Below, piece by piece: positions 49,201 through 59,000 of a stretch of DNA of 64,000 nt; the stretch's first letter is position 1; each line of letters starts with the position of its first letter. The stretch covers positions 186,001 to 250,000 of the forward strand of contig VZTI01004543.1 in assembly GCA_013397865.1 (NCBI GenBank), read 5' to 3'. Origin of the DNA: Struthidea cinerea. Lineage: Eukaryota; Chordata; Aves; Passeriformes; Corcoracidae. The notes beneath the pieces were generated by a model, which saw nothing but the letters and a program-made list of their open reading frames with translations, searched no databases and was not told the origin of the DNA. The translations under genes were made by a program, and so were the position numbers.

Positions 49201-52071
49201 ACCAAGGGGTGCAGCTAGTCATGGCCTTGCTGCTGAAGATCTTTGTGACATTGGAAATTCATGTGATTGGGGCACTCAGTCTCACAAAGTGTGCTGGGCA
49301 GGGTGAAATGGTGGGAGAGCCAGTGTTTCTCACTGTTGCTGGATAAAACTGTGGTGCAGAGCACGCAGCAGGTGGCTGGGTTATGTGGGACACTGGCTCT
49401 GAAGAGTATTCACCATGGGCATGCTTCGGCGACTCCATGTTTAGGTGATGGGTGAAGGTGCAAAGCTGGCCCTTCCCTCTGTGGGTGGGTGAGGGTGTGG
49501 AGCCGGCCCTGCCTCCCGGGGCTCGGAGCAGCTGAGTGACCTGTCCCCTTCCCTCCTCGCACAGAATGAGATCTTTGCGTCGCGGCACCAGGACGAGAAC
49601 AGCGTTGCCTGCATCGAGGAGAAGTGCTACGTGCTGACCTTCGCAGAGTACTGCAGGTAGGTGGAGCTCTGAACCTGCTGCACTTCCCAAACCTCCCCCT
49701 GCCTCCAGCCTCTCTCACTCTGCCCATTTCCAGCTGTCCCAGCCCTGCAGGCTGTGGTCTGCCTCAGACACTTGCTCTGCTGCAGGCTGGGGGCTTCTCC
49801 CACTCCAGATCCATTACATGTCTGGTTTGTATAGAATCATGGAATCATTTGGGTTGGAAAAGACCCTTAAGATCATCAAGTCCAGCTGTTTCCCCAGCAC
49901 TGCCAAGGCCACCACTGACCCATGTCCCCAAGTGCCACATCCACACAGCTTTTAAATCCCTCCAGGGATGGCAACTCCACCACTGCCCTGGACAGCCTGT
50001 TCCAAGGCCTGACCAGCCTTTCCCTGAAGGAATTTTCCCAATATCCAACCTAAACCTTCCCTGCTGCAACTTGAGGCTATTTCCTCTCATCCTGTCCTTG
50101 TTGCCTGGGAGCAGAGCCCTACCCCCTCTGGCTGCACCCTCCTGTCAGGGAGCTGTGGAGAGCCAGAAGGTCCCCCTGAGCCTCCTTTTCTCCAGGCTGA
50201 GCCATCCCAGCTCCCTCAGCCGCTCCTGGTGCTCCAAACCCTTCCCCAGCCTCTTGTGCTCCTCTCAAGAGACTCCCAAATATTGATGCTTGTATGACCT
50301 TGGTACCACTGCCTGTGGTTTCAAGGAGGACAGGAACAGGTGTGCAGGAAAACATGGAACTTGGAGCTAAAAACTAAGTGAGCTAGGAAGAAATCCTATA
50401 TATCCATCCCTTGTGGGACACAGGTGCCAGACTACCCAAAAACCTGCTGATATACATGGCAGTGTTTGTGCTGGACACCAGATCCTGGGATTTTGGCAGC
50501 AGCACCCCTTGGAGCAGTGACTCAGGCTGTTAGTTGAGCTCTTGTTGATTGAATTGCAGCTTTGTCAGTAAGAACTTCCCAGCCTCCATATTCCAGCCTG
50601 GCATCCTGTGATGGATGCACAGGGCTCAAGGAAGATAGGGATTGAATGGACACAAACCCCTAATGCAAACCAGTGCTTTAAATCTCTTTCGTTCTGCTGG
50701 GTGCATGTTGTGGTCTGTGCAGCCCTGCCATGGAGGGGATGCCTGAGGCCTCCTCCTCAGCCTGCTCCTGGCCCAGGGCTCTGGTCTTGGTATTTCTGAA
50801 AACAAACTGGTGTACAAACTCTTTAGAAGCTGAATTTTGATCTTTCTTTTGAGAACACTAAAACAAAAACCCCAAACAAACAAAAAAATACCAACCTAAC
50901 CTCAACAACAACAAGCCAAACAAAGCCAACCAAACGAAACCCCCCCATCCCCAAGCTTTGGATCAAAGCAGTTCCTTTTCTTTCTAACACCCCAGTCTTC
51001 TGGAACAGCTACTGGCAGGAATTTTTTCATGCTCTTGTGGGTCAGGTCACCTTTGAGAGATGTTCCCTTTCTAAAGGCATCCTGAATTCTTTGTTTTCCT
51101 AAACATTGGTGCATAAGCATTTATTAGGGGCTAATTAACAAAAATGAGGCCAAAGCAGTAAAAAACAAGGTGGTTAATTGCTGTCATCTTTGGTGCTGTA
51201 CGATATCCACCAGTATGGAAATATAAACTTGTGTTGCTTCCTGCAGGAGTTCTCTTTGAACAAAGCTTTGTCCACATTCCTCCCCTTCCCCTTATCCTCC
51301 AGCAGCTCCAGGGACACAGGCAGCAGGCGAGGGAATGAGTTCATGGTCCCCAGCACAGGAAGGACATGGACCTGTTGGAGCGAGTCCAGAGGAGGCCGTC
51401 AGGTTGATCAGAGGGATGGAGCACCTCTCCTGTGAGGAAAGGCTGAGAGAATAGGGATTGTTCATCCTGAAAACGTGAAGGCTTCGGAGTGACCTAATTG
51501 CCCCTTCCAGTACCACAAGGGAGTCTACAGGAGAAATGGAGAAAGACTGTTTACAAGGGCCTGGAGTGCCAGGACAAGGGGGAATGGCTTCACACTGCCA
51601 AAGGACAGGGGTAGATGGGATGTTAGGAATAAATTCCTCCCTGTGAGGGTGGTGAGGCCCTGGCCCAGGTTGCCCAGAGAAGCTGTGGCTGCCCCATCCC
51701 TGGCAGTGTCCAAGGCCAGGTTGGATGGGGCTGGGAGCAACCTGGGCTAGTGGAAGGTGGAACCTAGTGAAAGGTGTCCCTGCCCATGGCAGGGGGTGGG
51801 ACTGGATGAGCCTTAATGTCCCTTCCAACCCAAACCATTCCAGGATTCTCTGATAACTGTTCCGATGTGATTGCCCTGCAGATTTTGTGCCTTGGCAAAG
51901 CGTCGAGTCGAAGGAATCCCGGGCAGGAAAACCATCATGGTTCCTCCCTCAGAGGAGTATTCCACCCCTCTGCACCGCAAGGTGCCCGAGGACACGGACC
52001 CCGAGCTGGTTTTCCTCTGTCGTCACGTCTACGACTTCAGGCACGGGCGCATCCTGAAGAACCCGCAGTAG
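39485..52071 (+). CDS. BAHD1: Bromo adjacent homology domain-containing protein 1
   Basis: BAHD1 is a nuclear scaffold of facultative heterochromatin. Its family reads H3K27me3 through the BAH domain and recruits HP1, HDAC, MBD1 and KAP1-type repressors. Six coding segments (39485-41111, 44231-44592, 46183-46342, 47425-47501, 49565-49656, 51882-52071) join in frame to 835 residues plus TAG, against about 780 in human. The first ATG giving MTHARKKQ was chosen because human BAHD1 begins MTH. The TTG-led extension at 39,470 is not needed. Residues 84-96 hold the conserved [21 protein letters not shown] motifs occur at about 161-169 and 265-272. RLPLLMGGQ and the Pro/Ser-rich middle follow, then a basic SRRRATNGW segment. 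The BAH domain runs from about residue 678 to the end, with [20 protein letters not shown] and [13 protein letters not shown]. Tyr and Trp in these segments are the likely methyl-lysine cage. Confidence 0.97.
41112..44230 (+). other. BAHD1: BAHD1 intron 2
   Basis: GT-AG intron of 3.1 kb. It contains a GATT/GAT microsatellite at about 43,234-43,283 and no recognised transposon. The 169 bases after the donor remain open in frame with exon 2, so intron retention would add about 57 residues and then stop at 41,284. Confidence 0.85.
43234..43283. repeat. (GATT)n-(GAT)n microsatellite
   Basis: About five GATT units run directly into about nine GAT units. The minus-strand poly-His open frame across it is an artefact of the repeat. 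Confidence 0.97.
44231..44592 (+). CDS. BAHD1: BAHD1 second coding exon
   Basis: 362 nt. It completes GAA (Glu) with AA, then GCKSLDQLN, and includes [21 protein letters not shown] and the basic [16 protein letters not shown]. It ends CEKAVYVV before GTAGGT, in phase 0. Confidence 0.95.
44593..46182 (+). other. BAHD1: BAHD1 intron 3
   Basis: GT-AG intron of 1.6 kb. Nothing beyond plain unique sequence is seen. Confidence 0.8.
46183..46342 (+). CDS. BAHD1: BAHD1 third coding exon (start of BAH domain)
   Basis: 160 nt. It starts [18 protein letters not shown], then [15 protein letters not shown] and [16 protein letters not shown], and ends one base into a Gly codon before GTACTG. A 69 bp minisatellite begins 47 bases after this donor. 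Confidence 0.95.
46343..47424 (+). other. BAHD1: BAHD1 intron 4
   Basis: GT-AG intron of 1.1 kb. Its first quarter is the 69 bp minisatellite. The rest is unique sequence. Confidence 0.85.
46389..46598. repeat. 69-bp minisatellite, three units
   Basis: AGCAGGGAAGRGATGGATCT recurs at 46,389, 46,458 and 46,527, and a fourth AGC begins at 46,596. The spacing is exactly 69 bases each time and the units differ at only a few positions. Because 69 is divisible by three, the minus strand shows a periodic open frame, which I regard as spurious. Confidence 0.96.
47425..47501 (+). CDS. BAHD1: BAHD1 fourth coding exon
   Basis: 77 nt. It reads [20 protein letters not shown] and then NPSMHQ, with acceptor TTGCTGCAG and donor CAG|GTGAGT. 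WYYRPEH is the most conserved BAH signature and contributes aromatic residues to the reader pocket. Confidence 0.95.
47502..49564 (+). other. BAHD1: BAHD1 intron 5
   Basis: GT-AG intron of 2.1 kb containing one sense CR1 fragment (48,890-49,063). Nothing else is recognised. Confidence 0.85.
48890..49063 (+). repeat. CR1 LINE 3' fragment
   Basis: Sense CR1: TTCATGGCCAGGTTGAATGG, then GGTGTCCCTGCCCATGGCAG and AAACCATTCCAGGACTC, ending CCATGATTCT. Confidence 0.93.
49565..49656 (+). CDS. BAHD1: BAHD1 fifth coding exon
   Basis: 92 nt. It reads [20 protein letters not shown], then [10 protein letters not shown], and ends AG of an Arg codon before GTAGGT. The acceptor is CTCCTCGCACAG. Compared with human as I recall it, three residues (PLQ) are absent at the junction with the previous exon. 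Confidence 0.95.
49831..50272 (-). repeat. CR1 LINE 3' fragment (about 440 bp)
   Basis: Antisense CR1: AGAATCATGGAATCATTTGG, then AAAAGACCCTTAAGATCATC, CCCAGCACTGCCAAGGCCAC, GGGATGGCAACTCCACCACT and, at the deep end, TTTTCTCCAGGCTGAGCCAT. Confidence 0.96.
50860..50955. repeat. A/C-rich low-complexity tract
   Basis: A run of CAAA, CCAA and CAAC units with almost no G or T, closing with a run of C. It may be an old simple repeat. Confidence 0.85.
51345..51854 (+). repeat. CR1 LINE 3' fragment (about 510 bp) adjoining the last BAHD1 exon
   Basis: Sense CR1: GACCTGTTGGAGCGAGTCCA, then GAGGAAAGGCTGAGAGAA, CTGTGGCTGCCCCATCCCTG, GCCCATGGCAGGGGGTGGGA and CCATTCCAGGATTCTCTGAT. It is the longest CR1 copy in the window. 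Its terminal motif lies 27 bases before the first base of the last coding exon, so the element occupies the branch-point region. It also carries a short internal duplication, in which the GTGGAAGGTG and GTGAAAGGTG phrases repeat. Confidence 0.96.
51850..51857 (+). promoter_or_regulatory. BAHD1: Candidate splice branch point at the CR1 end
   Basis: CTGATAAC fits the YUNAY branch-point consensus. The candidate A residues at 51,853 and 51,856 are 25-28 bases from the AG at 51,880-51,881. There is no other AG between, while an AG at 51,842-51,843 rules out sites further upstream. The left part belongs to the CR1 terminal motif. Confidence 0.5.
51882..52071 (+). CDS. BAHD1: BAHD1 last coding exon
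   Basis: 190 nt. It completes Arg and reads [16 protein letters not shown], then [19 protein letters not shown] and the invariant end [16 protein letters not shown], with TAG at 52,069-52,071. A CR1 element ends only 27 bases before it. Confidence 0.96.
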
Positions 52072-52292
52072 CACAGCCCTTCCTTCGGAGCGCGGCAGGA
52101 GCAGGCAGCACTGGAGCGCCCATCGCCTGGGACACCTGTGCACTCTCACCCACCTTGTGCTGCTGCAGGTGGGAGCGCCCAGCGCTCTGTCCTGGGACTT
52201 GGGAGCGTGTGAGGAGCAGAGCCCGTGGAGGGAGGCAGCAGTTGAAAGCACAGCACTTCGTTAAAAGCATAAATGAAAATATATACATGAAA

Positions 52293-52298
52293 AATAAA
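52293..52298 (+). terminator. BAHD1: Proximal poly(A) signal (AATAAA)
   Basis: A canonical hexamer 220 bases after the stop codon, in an AT-rich stretch. Use is unproven. Confidence 0.35.
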
Positions 52299-52302
52299 TA
52301 TA

Positions 52303-52310
52303 TGTATATA
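52303..52310 (+). promoter_or_regulatory. BAHD1: Pumilio-type element (TGTATATA)
   Basis: An exact match to UGUANAUA in the 3' UTR, in accessible AU-rich sequence just after the proximal poly(A) hexamer. It would be present only in the long mRNA form, or removed by cleavage near it. Such 8-mers also occur by chance in AT-rich DNA. Confidence 0.35.
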
Positions 52311-55011
52311 GATATAGGGATTTGCATAAGTAAATCTATATCTATATATGTACGTAGAGCTGCATCTATTGGGAGGGTTTGCAGGGGATAAAAGCTAGGA
52401 AGCAATGCAGAGCCATGGCTGGGGGAACGGCAGGAAGGTGCAGGAGGAATGTGTCGGTGCAGCGTAGGTTGAATCTGGCTGGGACAGTCGGTGGCTTTCA
52501 GGCCCTGAACTGAGCCCAGTTCCTTGGCAGAGCACAGGAAAGTCTCCTTGGTGCCACAGGACAGACTCTGAGGATTCCCGTAGTGAGAGCTTCTTCAAAA
52601 TACAGCTTTGGGAGCTGCCTGGGTGCAGAGTGGCCTTGTGTCATGCTTGGCTAAGTTGCTCCATCAGGGGAAGAGGTAACCCCTGTTCTCCCTCGTCTTT
52701 TCCCTCCCCTCACCTCACTGCTCCGTGATTCACCACCTAGACTGGGGCTTGGAGCCTGCTCCATGGTGGAGCAGAGGGAGCTGGCAAGGTGGAAGGTGTT
52801 ACACCCCAGTGTAGGGTTAGAGCTGGGCCTGTCCAGGTGTCCTGACTGAGCCCACAGGATCCTATGCCCCATCCCAAGGCCCAGCATTCACCGGCATGCG
52901 CCGCTCAGAAGCTTGGAGCTCACAAAGTGGGCTCTGCTGGAGAGAACCATGTTTCCTCTTCTCTTCCGAGTGTTGCTCTTCCTCTGATGGCTTAAGGGGC
53001 CCTGGATTTTCTCTTTCTTCCCTGTTTGTTTCCTGTAATGTCGTTTACAGTCCCTGCTTATCCCTGTGTGTCTGCAGTGGGAAGAAGCCAGAGGGGAAAG
53101 TGGCAAACCCTTTTCTTGCGTGTTTTTGGCTTTTTTCAATTCCTTCCCCATGTGACTGTCCTGATCCTGGGAGTGCTGTTGAAGCTATCAGCAGCTTCTC
53201 CCCCTCCAAACTCATCCCGGTGTCCGAGCAAGCTCACCAAAGTGGCTTTGTGGCTCCTGAAAGGACCTGAGCATCGGGAAAGGTTCACATGGACCATGCG
53301 AGCCCCGCAGGTCCTGCCTCTTGCCTTACCTGTACAGATCCCAGACAGACCTTAGCTTATCTCAACACTAACTTGGAGTTAATCCCAAAGCAAACCAAAG
53401 GACAGTGTCACATCCCGGGGAGTCACTGCACCAAGCTGGGAGCCCAGCCCGAGATTGCACTAACGTACAGCAGAACGGACCCCGTGCCGCCCACATTCCT
53501 GCTGGCTGGAGCCGCTCACTGAAACGAGGGATCTGTGTTTTCCCGGTCTTTTTGGGCTTCTGAACTTGTGTTCCATGGTGGAAGTGTCCATTCTGCTTTA
53601 ATGTCCTGACATTGGAAGCAGCATTCCCTGTACTCCCTGGAGATGCAGGGCTTGTCACCTTGCTGCGGTGGCCGCACACCTGCCCAGCCTGGAGAGAAAA
53701 CCCACGGCATCCAAGTCCTTACATGGAATAGTTCAGGCACCCAGGAGTCTCCAGAGATTTGCTCTACATACCAAAGAGGGGAATGTGTCCGGAGGCAATG
53801 GCTTGAGGGGTTGACAAGGTCTGGCACCCGCCACAGCGGGCGGGCATCTCCTTGCAGCTGGTGGATGATTCCTGCTGGAAAATTCCTGTTTATTCCCATC
53901 TACGTAACCCAGGGAGAACATCCAGCTCCAAGAAGGGGGATCCCAGGTGTGCAAGCAAGAATTGTCAGGTGAAGCATCTTCTCTCACTTATACCTCAAGA
54001 TACTGTTGGTGTCAAAGGGATTGCCCAGATCTCTCCTGAACAATTCGCTTGGCACTGGGGGTCTCTTGGAATGATGTGGTGGGGCTGTGTTGGGGTGGGA
54101 AGTGGTTGGCACGTTGGGAACACTTGTATGAAGGGGTGCAAGGAGGCATTGGAGAACATGGTCTCTGATGCTTCTGGGGAAGGATATGAAGTGGTTTTCC
54201 CCTGTAGCAGGGAGGGAGGATGCTGGAGAAGTGGAGCTGCTCCTGCCCGTGACACGGAGGGAATGGCAGCTGCCTGGCCACGGCAGGGCAGAGCAGCTGC
54301 ACCCCACAGTGGGTGGCAGGTGATGGGAAGCCCTAAATCCACGTGTGGCTCCATGGTGACTCCTTTGCCCCTGAACCTGAAGCAGGAGAGCTGCTGGGGC
54401 CAATTCCCCCTGGCAGTGCCTCGGACATGGAATGCTGCGAGACCCACCGGCCGAGTGAGCCTGAGCACTGCTGCAGCTGGGGCCAGGTGTGAGACCCAGC
54501 CTTGGAACCACAGTAACTCACTGAAATTCCTCCTTCTGCCCCATCTCCCCCTGCTCCCACCTTGTCCTGGCTCCTCTCCAGGTAGCAGGGAAATTATCCT
54601 TGCCCTGGGTCCATAACGGTCTCCGGTCCAGCTCCGGAGAGGACAAACCTGACTCTTCTCGTGTTGAATCTGCTTCAGGCCATGAACATTGAGGTTCACG
54701 TGGTTGCTGATGCTGTTGTGCAAACAGCATGTAAATGAACTGAAATGTCTTATCCTTAATGAAAAGATTTCCTGCTTTTTTAATCTATTAGATATGGAAA
54801 TATTTTTTGAAACTCAAAAATGCAGTCGGTAGAATTTAAATCGAAGTGTAATACATGTAAAATATATTTTAGTTGATAATTTTGTAAAATGCACTTTTTT
54901 GTGTCTCTTCCCTGGTTTCCCAGATCTGTATTTCATTGTTTACAGATGGAATGAGAACATTCCCTATTCCCTCCTTCTGTGAGAAAGATATATTAGAAGT
55001 AATTCTTAAAA

Positions 55012-55017
55012 AATAAA
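55012..55017 (+). terminator. BAHD1: Distal poly(A) signal of BAHD1 (AATAAA)
   Basis: A canonical AATAAA at the end of the AT-rich 3' UTR tail, with TG-rich sequence after about 55,050. This is the most likely main 3' end. Confidence 0.65.
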
Positions 55018-58000
55018 TTTGAAAAATCGTATTGATTTAGAAAACAAACCAGTGCTGGACTGTTCTTCCCAATCCTGCCTGAAGTTCCCACCTGGACCTG
55101 GTGGTTGCAGGAGTTAGGAGTGCTTGGGAGCAGATGTGGGTGCTCAGGTTTGTGGGATGAGCGATCTGTTGGGTTTCCCATGGAAATAGAGCAAGGATTG
55201 ACTGACTTTTTTCCAGTGCTCTTGACAGCCGCTGTCAGTGGAATATTTGAGTCTCTGCTGTTCAGGCAGGGCAGGTGGTGGTGGCAGATCTTGTCTCAGC
55301 TAGAGTTTAGGAACCCTGAAGGAAGCATTTGGGAGTGTTGCTTTGGAAAAGCATCTTGCTTGGAGCGCTGTCTCCACCAGCTTCTGCCATCGGAGTGTCC
55401 TGGCCCTGTGGCACCGAGTGCCACACGCACCCTGAGGACGGGTCCATAGCTGAGCCGTCTACGAGGACATCCCAAGTGGCCAGGAGGATTCCAATTGGGA
55501 GAAGAGCAGACAGGAGTCAAATAACCTGCTTGAGGAGCAGGATAATGGGATCAGGAGTACCTGATGCAAATGTCTGCAGCCACGTGCACGTGAGAGCTCT
55601 CCAGGGGTGCTCCCAGCCAGTGACAGGGCTTGGGGTGCAAGGCCGAAGGCACAGGCACATGCAGGGCATTGCAGGGGCTCCTGCACACTCATCCTCAGGG
55701 GGAACAGCTCCCGTGGCCCTGGGTGGTGACACAGCCATTCCCACACAGTCCTGAGCAGTGGCTCCTCTGGAGCTGTCCCACGGGCTCTGTCTCGGCTTTT
55801 ATGATTTCCACTCCCTGTTGAGATGTTCTGCTGCTTCCTGGGGCTGTGGCCCTTGTACACCTGGGGAGGGAGGGGATGAGTTCTGGGAACAAAATGGGCA
55901 GAAGGAAAGAGTAATGTCTAACATGGAATTGGCTCCTAATTACCGAGAAGGGAGTGAGGAGCACATGTGGTTTGTGGGGTGAATGCAGATGAGGTGGGCA
56001 TGGTGGAACTGCATCCATAATCCGCTTTGGACCCTGGCTGCATCCAAAATTTTCAGCATCTTTCACTTCCAGGTTACCTTGAGCAGGAGATTCTGAGATG
56101 GTCCCATTGAATGAGCTGGGGCTGCTCAGTCCCTGTTCCCTTGCAGCCCTGCCGGCATCACACCTGTTCTTAAATTCCTGATTGGATTTCTTCCTAGGAT
56201 TAGGGATTTTCCTAGAGGATCCTTGCATTTTGCTTCCTGCTCCTAGCCTTGTCAGCACAGCTCCTCGCAGGGAGCTGCCAGAGGCACAGACCTGGAGAAG
56301 CAGATCAAACCAAGAGCATTCCTGAAAAAGGAAACCACAGTGCTGAAGTGAATGCAACTGGTAATTTTCCTCCCAAGGGGAGGAAGGAGCTCATCCAGGG
56401 AGCATGTACGTTTGTGAGCTGGTGCAGGGTCACTGAGCATGATACTCCTGGCCCCCTGGCCTGGGATTTCTGCTGAAGAACCAATTTGACATTTTCCAGT
56501 TGGATTTAATGCGACTTGGCTACTGGGAGCCATCAGTGATGTGGGTGCCAGAAATGCAACAGAAATCTGCCCCCTGTGCGTGACCCACGGCCAGCTCCGA
56601 TGCTTATCTGGGTGTGGATGCTCCCTCAGAGAGGTACATTGGAAAGACAACCAAGAAAAAGCTTTTCCACCCCTGCTCTTCCTGCGTGGCGAGCCATCAC
56701 CAAAAGGATAATCTGTGGCATGCTGAAAAGTTGGGATTAATGTCAAACAAAATTGGATTTACTGTTGAAATCTGCGACTCGAGGGAGGCGCGCGGAGCTG
56801 TATCCGGCTCTCCTGGATCTGACATTCAGCAAACTGCTCTTGTATCATGACTGATGCTTCCAGGAATGTTCTGCTGCCACCCTGGCAGAGTCCTTTTGGC
56901 CACAGGTTGTCCTTGGAGTCCCCCATGGGTCAGGAGGGTGTGGGCTCACCGGCTGGGAAGTGTGAGGTGTGTGGCCATTGGAATCCTGCGTGGCTTCTGC
57001 CAGATGGGCATTCCCTGGCAGATCTTGATGACCAGCAGTGGTTCAGGTACCTGGCAGAGCCAACCTGCTGTGTCCCATTTCCCTCATTTCCATGTGCTCT
57101 GTCTGAAGGCGAGAGAGTCTTGTGGCAATTGCAGGGAGAAGGAGGCACTTGGGGTGCTGGGAAGGAACTGTCGGGGCTGTGGGCACTTCCAGAGGCTTTG
57201 GATAAGATTTGGGCACGCTGGGAGGGTGGGAGATGTTGAAAAGTGCATCCTGACTTTTGGGAATTGATCCTTTGAGAGGCACAGCACTTTCCTGCACATT
57301 CAGGGATGTTGGTGTGGTTTGTTCTGCTTTGGAGCAGCTCTTTTTTCCAGGGAAAGTGCCAGCTGGTCTCCTGGTGCTGCTGTGGGAGCCTTCTTGGGGC
57401 TTCCCCACCTCACTCCCCATATGTCCCAGCCAAGCAGATCCACAGCAGCATCCAGGACCAGCTGAAGTGTCTTCCCACCTGGAGTGAAAGCCATGAGCTC
57501 CTGCTTGCATTTAACTGCTGCTTTAATGCCACTAATTATAATTGGCTGTACTCGTGGCAAACTCCCTGTGAGCCAAGAGATGGGAGCAGTTGGGACTGTC
57601 ACATGAACGTGACAGAGCGCTCTGGCACCCGCCCAGCTCCGGCCCTGCCGATGGAAGAGCCGTGCAGGGGCTGGGGGTGGGATTTGTCCCATCACTGGTG
57701 GCAGGACCAGCCCTGGCAGGGTTGGTGCCACACAGGGAGAAGGGATACACGTCCCCTTAACCTGGTGGCTCCAGGGACCTGAGTGTGGGCAATTCCCTGT
57801 TTTACTGTGCCCTTCTCACCCCATCCATATGAGATAAACACTTGGCTCACCAGGCTGGGGGCTTGAGGGGAGATAATGGATAACTACTCGCTAATCCCTT
57901 CCTGCCAACGTTGGCTCTGCTGCTGCATGCTGCTCCAAGTGCTGCAGTGGCAGCACAGGGAGCCCCCAGCTCCATTGGCATAGGCTCCATCCATGGGAAA

Positions 58001-58789
58001 GCAGCCACAGTCTTGCAGAGCCACTCTTGGAATGGCTCCTGCACTGCCTGTGTCACTTGAAGCTGAATAAAAATGAGGTTGAGCTTTTCATGTTCTTCTC
58101 CAGCTGCTGCTCCTGCCATGGCTGCATCCCTGTGCCCAAAACCTCAGGGTCCTGGAGCAGCAGTGCATGGAGCTGTTTTTCCAGAAACATCAAGCTGGAC
58201 ATTTCTGCAGGCTCTTTTCTGCGATAAAGCCCTCGGCAGAAAGTTAATTCCCGTCTGGCCCTCGGGAAGGGAGCTGTGCTGAGGGGCCACGTGGGGACTG
58301 GCTAGGACTGTACTGCTCCAGCCTCCTGCAAAACCCCAAAATCCAGCTATATTACCCCTTTATACATGAATTTTCCTTAAATTCCAAAGCCCAGCCTGGA
58401 ATATGTTGAGAGCTCTGCAGGGCCACTGGGAGCAGCGCAGGGCAGCGTGAGAGACTGAAGCCAAAAGTAGGGAAAAAAGGAAAATAACAAGCCCAAAAAT
58501 CAGGGAAACAGAGGAGGAATCGGGTGAGTGCTGGCAGGTGAGCTGGGAAAGGCATCCGGCCTCTATCCATACATTCCATATGGGATGGGACTCACTGGGG
58601 CGCTGTGAAGTTGCAGCACAGTGCTCAGTGCCGGCCTTGGGGTTGTAATTATTAGTGGGAGATGGTGAGTAATAACTGGAGATGGTATACAGGGGATACC
58701 TGAACAGGGATAAAGCTGAGGGGCTGGCATGGAGCGAGGGGTCTCTTGGAGTGGAGCGTTGCCATAGGGATCCGACGGCTTCTCTGTCA

Positions 58790-59000
58790 GAGCCTCCGGC
58801 GAGAGCAGTTAATCCATTTTTAAGAGGAAAGGATATTTAATAAAGGGAACCATTTAAACTGGATTTACAAGGCACACTGAATGGAGGCCCCATTTATTCC
58901 GTGACTTCATATTTAATTTTAATATCTCTATAAACCTCTCCAGAGTGTTCTGCACAAACAAGCCGGAGCCGGAGTGGTTCGACCGCCCAGTGATTCTTAA
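58790..59000. promoter_or_regulatory. Candidate conserved non-coding element
   Basis: Unique AT-rich sequence with ATATTTAATAAAGGG, a CCATTTATTCCGTGACTTCA segment (CRE/AP-1-like TGACTTCA) and TTTAATTTTAATATCTC. The texture is that of a vertebrate non-coding element, but conservation is untested. Confidence 0.2.

Larger units (their letters stand above)
49657..51881 (+). other. BAHD1: BAHD1 intron 6, largely built of CR1
   Basis: GT-AG intron of 2.2 kb. About 950 bases of it are two CR1 copies in opposite orientation (49,831-50,272 and 51,345-51,854). Between them lies an A/C-rich tract. Confidence 0.88.
52072..55035 (+). other. BAHD1: BAHD1 3' UTR
   Basis: About 3 kb of non-coding sequence with no repeats lies between the stop and the AATAAA at 55,012-55,017. 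The last 320 bases are AT-rich, unlike the GC-richer middle, as is common near conserved 3' ends. A proximal AATAAA at 52,293-52,298 could give a short form with about 240 bases of UTR. Confidence 0.7.

Noticed and set aside
53852..54723. Frames of about 250 codons on both strands in the BAHD1 3' UTR
   Set aside because: They lie inside a 3' UTR, overlap each other in opposite directions and resemble no family.
57306..57782. 158-codon + strand frame with Cys/Trp-rich segment
   Set aside because: It briefly looked like a small secreted protein, but there is no signal peptide with a sensible start, no family match, and no supporting exons.
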